Part shown: positions 61,005 to 64,000 of the stretch, one piece after another
Position numbering within the stretch: position 1 is the first letter of the stretch
Layout of the letters: each line of letters opens with the position of its first letter
Source of the DNA: Streptomyces camelliae
GTDB lineage: Bacteria > Actinomycetota > Actinomycetes > Streptomycetales > Streptomycetaceae
Length of the DNA: 64,000 nt
Assembly: GCF_027625935.1 (NCBI RefSeq)
Contig: NZ_CP115300.1
Span: 2,728,001 to 2,792,000 of the forward strand
Direction: 5' to 3'
Notes under the pieces: generated by a model
What the model saw: only the letters and a program-made list of their open reading frames with translations
Databases searched by the model: none
What the model was told of the DNA's origin: nothing
Program-made: the position numbers and the translations under genes

Positions 61005-61698
61005 GCGCGCCCTCCGCGGAAGGCGCCGGCACGCGCGCGTAGGCGGAGGGCCGCGTCAGGTGCGTCCAGTGGGCGTACGGCCAGACGATCCAGTCGGCCC
61101 GGCCGATGACGTCGCCGACCGGGATCATGCCGCCGCCGGGCGAGCCGAGGTGGTCGCGGGAGTCGCTGGAGTCGCTGCGGTGGTCGCCGAGGACGAACAG
61201 GCGCCCCGAGGGCACCGCGACGTCGAAGGGCACGCTGGAGGCGCTGTCCCCGGGATAGAGGAAGGCCGACTCGTCGACCGCTCGGCCGTTCACCTCGATC
61301 CTCCCGGACTTGTCACAGCAGACCACATGGTCTCCCCCTACCCCGACGACGCGTTTGACATAGTCGGCGTCCCCGAAGTACCCGGTGCCGTCGAACACGA
61401 TCACGTCGCCGCGGCGCGGCTGGGCACCGAAACGGTACGCCAACTTATTTACGAGAACGCGGTCGCCGATCCTCAAGCCCTGCTCCATGGATCCGCTCGG
61501 AATCTGGAACGGTTGCACCACGAAAGCGTTGAGAACCAGCAAAAAGGCCAGACAGGCGAAGAGGGTGAGGGTGATCCGGCCGCCCGGCAACCACTCGGCG
61601 ATCCGCGACACCAACGCGAAACGCGACCGTCCCTCCGGCCCCGGGGAATCCGGATGGGAGGAGCGGTCGCGTTGCGTCGGCTGTGCTTCGGTGTCCAT
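60997..61698 (-). CDS. sipW: type I signal peptidase (first of tandem array)
   Basis: A 233-aa signal peptidase with one N-terminal anchor (ITLTLFACLAFLLVLNAFVV), Ser in FQIPSGSMEQGLRIGDRVLV, Lys in DYVKRVVGVGGDHVVC and GDHRSDSSDSRDH. Unlike the other three it has no C-terminal membrane segment. It starts the array 45 bases after rplS. The four genes in the same direction match the sipWXYZ group known in S. lividans and S. coelicolor. Confidence 0.92.
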   Translation of the reverse strand: MDTEAQPTQRDRSSHPDSPGPEGRSRFALVSRIAEWLPGGRITLTLFACLAFLLVLNAFVVQPFQIPSGSMEQGLRIGDRVLVNKLAYRFGAQPRRGDVIVFDGTGYFGDADYVKRVVGVGGDHVVCCDKSGRIEVNGRAVDESAFLYPGDSASSVPFDVAVPSGRLFVLGDHRSDSSDSRDHLGSPGGGMIPVGDVIGRADWIVWPYAHWTHLTRPSAYARVPAPSAEGAHG

Positions 61699-61743
61699 CG
61701 GGGCGAGATGCTATCCCGCCTCGCTATGGCCTCCGCGGTGCGC

Positions 61744-62094
61744 TCAGCTGTCGCGCTTCTCCTTGATCTTCGCGGCCTTGCCGCGCAGGTCACGGAGGTA
61801 GTACAGCTTGGCGCGGCGCACGTCACCACGGGTGACGAGCTCGATCTTCTCGACGATCGGGGTGTGCACCGGGAAGGTGCGCTCGACGCCGACGGAGAAC
61901 GAGACCTTGCGGACCGTGAAGGTCTCGCGGACACCGGAGCCCTGGCGACGGATCACAACGCCCTTGAACTGCTGCACACGGGAGCGGTTGCCCTCGATGA
62001 CGCGGACGTGGACGTTGACGGTGTCACCCGGGCGGAAGGCCGGGACGTCGCTGCGCAGCGACGCGGCGTCGACAGAGTCGAGCAGGTGAGACAT
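61744..62094 (-). CDS. rplS: 50S ribosomal protein L19
   Basis: A 116-aa L19 with [40 protein letters not shown] then [20 protein letters not shown] and the basic end [22 protein letters not shown] 62094 gives the standard length; an upstream in-frame ATG at 62121 adds nine residues not seen in the family. It is in the usual place after trmD. Confidence 0.96.
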   Translation of the reverse strand: MSHLLDSVDAASLRSDVPAFRPGDTVNVHVRVIEGNRSRVQQFKGVVIRRQGSGVRETFTVRKVSFSVGVERTFPVHTPIVEKIELVTRGDVRRAKLYYLRDLRGKAAKIKEKRDS

Positions 62095-62229
62095 TTCGTC
62101 TGCTTTCTTCGCTGATGCCACAGGTCATCAACGGAAACTAGGTGTACAAGAGGTCTGCCGTGCGGGTCGGGACGGGCGTCGTGTCCCCCTGTGGCAGGGG
62201 CGCACGCCGGACGGGTGCACAACAGCGGT

Positions 62230-63063
62230 CTATTCTTCCACGCCCCCGGCCCGCCGCCAAAATCGGCCGAACGGCTCGCCGTCGGGGTCCGGCTCCCAGC
62301 CCAGGATCGAGAGCATCTCGCGGTCCTTCTTGTCGAAGGCCTTGGGATCGCAGCGCTCGATCAGGTCGGGCCGGTTGACGGTCGTACGCTTCAGGGCCTC
62401 GTCGCGGCGCCAGCGGGCGATCTTGCCGTGGTGGCCGCTGAGCAGCACCTCGGGGATGTCCCGGCCGCGCCAGACGGGCGGCTTGGTGTAGACGGGGCCT
62501 TCCAGGAGGTTGGCCATGGCGCCGGGCGCGAAGGAGTCGTCGCGGTGGGACTCGGCGTTGCCGAGGACGCCGGGCAGCAGCCGCGCCACGGCCTCCGTGA
62601 TGACGAGTACGGCCGCCTCGCCGCCGGCGAGGACGTAGTCGCCGATGGAGACCTCGTAGACGGGCACACGCGTCGCATACTCGTCCATGACGCGCCGGTC
62701 GATGCCCTCGTAGCGGGCCGGCGTGAAGATCAGCCAGGGGCGCTCGGAGAGCTCGACGGCCAGCTCCTGGGTGAAGGGGCGGCCGCTGGGCGTGGGCACG
62801 ATGATCGCGGGGGCCTGCGCGCCGGTCTCGTAGCCGTCGGCGAGGACCGTGTCCAGGGCGTCGCCCCAGGGGTCGGTTTTCATGACCATGCCGGGGCCGC
62901 CGCCGTACGGGGTGTCGTCGACCGTGTTGTGCCGGTCGTACGTCCACGCGCGCAGGTCGTGCACATGGACGTTCAGCTGTCCACGCGCGCGCGCCTTGCC
63001 GACGAGGGAGACGTTCAGGGGCTCCAGGTACTCGGGGAAGATCGTGACGACGTCGAGGCGCAT
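62230..63063 (-). CDS. trmD: tRNA (guanine-37-N1)-methyltransferase
   Basis: A 277-aa SPOUT methyltransferase for m1G37 in tRNA. It starts [20 protein letters not shown], and contains DDTPYGGGPGMVMKTDP, RYEGIDRRVMDEYA and the knot region SIGDYVLAGGEAAVLVITEA then VARLLPGVLGN. ATG 63063 shares a base with the rimM stop (TGATG). The slightly long C-terminus is typical of actinobacteria. Confidence 0.96.
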   Translation of the reverse strand: MRLDVVTIFPEYLEPLNVSLVGKARARGQLNVHVHDLRAWTYDRHNTVDDTPYGGGPGMVMKTDPWGDALDTVLADGYETGAQAPAIIVPTPSGRPFTQELAVELSERPWLIFTPARYEGIDRRVMDEYATRVPVYEVSIGDYVLAGGEAAVLVITEAVARLLPGVLGNAESHRDDSFAPGAMANLLEGPVYTKPPVWRGRDIPEVLLSGHHGKIARWRRDEALKRTTVNRPDLIERCDPKAFDKKDREMLSILGWEPDPDGEPFGRFWRRAGGVEE

Positions 63064-63605
63064 CAGGACTCTTCCCGGGTCGAGTCGATCACCGCGCGGT
63101 CGTCGATCAGGCCCGGCGGGGGCGCGATGACGGCCTTCTGCTGCTCCAGGTCGATCTCGGTGACGATCTCCTCCACGAAGGGGATCATCACCTCGCTGCC
63201 GTCGGGGCGCTCCACGATGAACAGGTCCTGCGAGGGCAGGTGCGAGATCTCGGTGATCCGGCCGACCTCCTGCCCGTCCTCGGTGACCACGTCGAGGTCG
63301 ATGAGCTGGTGGTCGTAGTACTCGTCCTCGCCCTCGGGGAGCTCCTCCGGGTCGACCTCGGCGATCAGCAGGGTGTTGCGCAAGGCCTCGGCCGCGTTGC
63401 GGTCGGTGACGCCCTCGAAACGCAGGAGGAGGCGGCCGCTGTGGACGCGGCCGGCGGCGATGGTGAGCGGTCCGGTGGAGGCCGGATCGGTGGCCAGGAC
63501 GGCGCCCGGGGCGAGCCGCAGCTCCGGCTCGTCGGTACGTACCTCCACGGTGACCTCGCCCTTGATGCCGTGGGCGCGGCCGACCCGTGCGACTACCAGC
63601 TGCAC
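63063..63605 (-). CDS. rimM: 16S rRNA maturation protein RimM
   Basis: A 180-aa 30S maturation factor with [20 protein letters not shown] at the N-terminus (RimM domain) and the PRC-barrel at the C-terminus ([34 protein letters not shown]). The start is GTG 63605 with AGGAGATC; longer in-frame starts lie in non-conserved sequence. The end overlaps trmD by one base. Confidence 0.95.
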   Translation of the reverse strand: MQLVVARVGRAHGIKGEVTVEVRTDEPELRLAPGAVLATDPASTGPLTIAAGRVHSGRLLLRFEGVTDRNAAEALRNTLLIAEVDPEELPEGEDEYYDHQLIDLDVVTEDGQEVGRITEISHLPSQDLFIVERPDGSEVMIPFVEEIVTEIDLEQQKAVIAPPPGLIDDRAVIDSTREES

Positions 63606-63687
63606 TGTGCTTGATCTCCTGTCATACGACTGCGGGCCGGGGACGGCCCAGTGGCCCTCCCCGGCCCGAGCCGGTTGCGTTGAAGCG

Positions 63688-63927
63688 TCAGCGGACGTGG
63701 TCCACGTCGACGAGGTCGACGCGGACACCACGACCGCCGATGGCGCCCACGACGGTGCGCAGAGCGCGCGCGGTACGGCCGTTGCGGCCGATCACCTTGC
63801 CGAGGTCGTCGGGGTGGACCCGGACCTCCAGCACGCGCCCGCGGCGCAGGTTGCGCGAGGCGACCTGCACATCGTCAGGGTTGTCGACGATGCCCTTCAC
63901 GAGGTGCTCAAGCGCCTCTTCGAGCAT
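63688..63927 (-). CDS. KH-domain RNA-binding protein (KhpA-like)
   Basis: A 79-aa protein with one KH domain; the GxxG loop is [20 protein letters not shown]. It is found between rpsP and rimM across actinobacteria and firmicutes and binds RNA, as in KhpA. Start is ATG 63927, five bases after the rpsP stop. Confidence 0.95.
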   Translation of the reverse strand: MLEEALEHLVKGIVDNPDDVQVASRNLRRGRVLEVRVHPDDLGKVIGRNGRTARALRTVVGAIGGRGVRVDLVDVDHVR

Positions 63928-63932
63928 GCTGC

Positions 63933-64000
63933 TCAGGCCTCGGTCGACTCGGACTCAGCCGCGGCCTCGTCCTTCTTCTCAGCCTTCTTCTTCTGGGTGA
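63933..64000 (-). CDS. rpsP: 30S ribosomal protein S16, C-terminal end only
   Basis: The last 22 codons of a minus-strand gene end at 63933 with TQKKKAEKKDEAAAESESTE then A and TGA. The Lys/Glu/Ala-rich tail is the usual C-terminal extension of streptomycete S16, and the place before khpA-rimM-trmD supports the call. The body lies beyond the window. Confidence 0.85.
   Translation of the reverse strand, partial: TQKKKAEKKDEAAAESESTEA

Noticed and set aside
58195..61698. Four tandem signal peptidases as a novel expansion
   Set aside because: This is the known sipWXYZ arrangement of Streptomyces next to rplS.
1..64000. tRNA or rRNA genes
   Set aside because: No cloverleaf with TTCGA-type T-loop context or rRNA segment was recognised anywhere in the window.

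Overview
This window is high-GC actinobacterial DNA and is almost certainly from a Streptomyces chromosome. The evidence is a block in the order expected for that genus on the minus strand: rpsP, KH-domain protein, rimM, trmD, rplS, four tandem type I signal peptidases, NUDIX, DUF2469, yraN, comM, dprA, whiG, then rpsB, tsf, pyrH, frr, cdsA and rlmN. Frequent GTG/TTG starts, Tat signal peptides, an LAETG sortase substrate and ArpA-type regulators fit the same origin.

Layout. 1-2,055: conserved edge with an Add-family deaminase and a glycerophosphodiester phosphodiesterase. 2,060-6,100: an ECF sigma factor with a membrane and extracytoplasmic C-terminal part, a Tat-exported alginate-lyase-like protein and a small membrane protein, lying between two inverted copies of a ~190-bp repeat. 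6,207-11,550: a gamma-butyrolactone-type signalling island with an AfsA homologue, two ArpA/ScbR-like receptors, two reductases, and an IS701-transposase-like protein that seems to have lost catalytic residues. Two related palindromic operators precede afsA and this transposase-like gene. 11,847-28,150: a compact biosynthetic region without PKS or NRPS genes. It holds galU, a StrR-like activator, an MFS exporter, an SDR, an orphan SigR-like ECF sigma, a Tat-exported bicovalent-flavin oxidase, a UDP-GlcNAc 2-epimerase, a cupin, a beta-propeller protein, a membrane acyltransferase and a hydrolase. Facing it on the minus strand are a luciferase-like oxidoreductase, an unknown protein, an HSL-type esterase and a second MFS exporter. 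28,367-31,241: a MmyB-type regulator, a DHA1 efflux pump and a flavin reductase. 31,254-46,070: polyamine uptake and catabolism genes, an ABC pair with a degenerate ATPase, a VOC protein, an LAETG surface protein, a TPP-riboswitch-controlled thiamine ABC transporter, rlmN and a YceI protein. The rest is the translation, cell-division and secretion core.

How the parts may work together (inference). The AfsA product would be sensed by the divergently encoded receptor and relieve repression at the two operators. The StrR-like activator and the orphan sigma would then drive the biosynthetic run. The propeller protein closely resembles the propeller of fungal aldos-2-ulose dehydratase, and the adjacent cupin resembles its cupin part. 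With galU, wecB and a sugar-oxidase-type flavoenzyme this points to a sugar-derived small molecule, possibly a dehydrated ketosugar or pyranone, that is acylated, exported and oxidised outside the cell.

The most unusual structural feature is that the two MFS genes (13,866-15,338 and 26,678-28,150, opposite strands) are identical in nucleotide sequence from start codon to stop codon, and the identity stops at those codons. Each heads one half of the biosynthetic region, so recombination between them would invert the 11.3 kb in between and exchange which promoter drives which half. An assembly or construction artefact must be excluded first.
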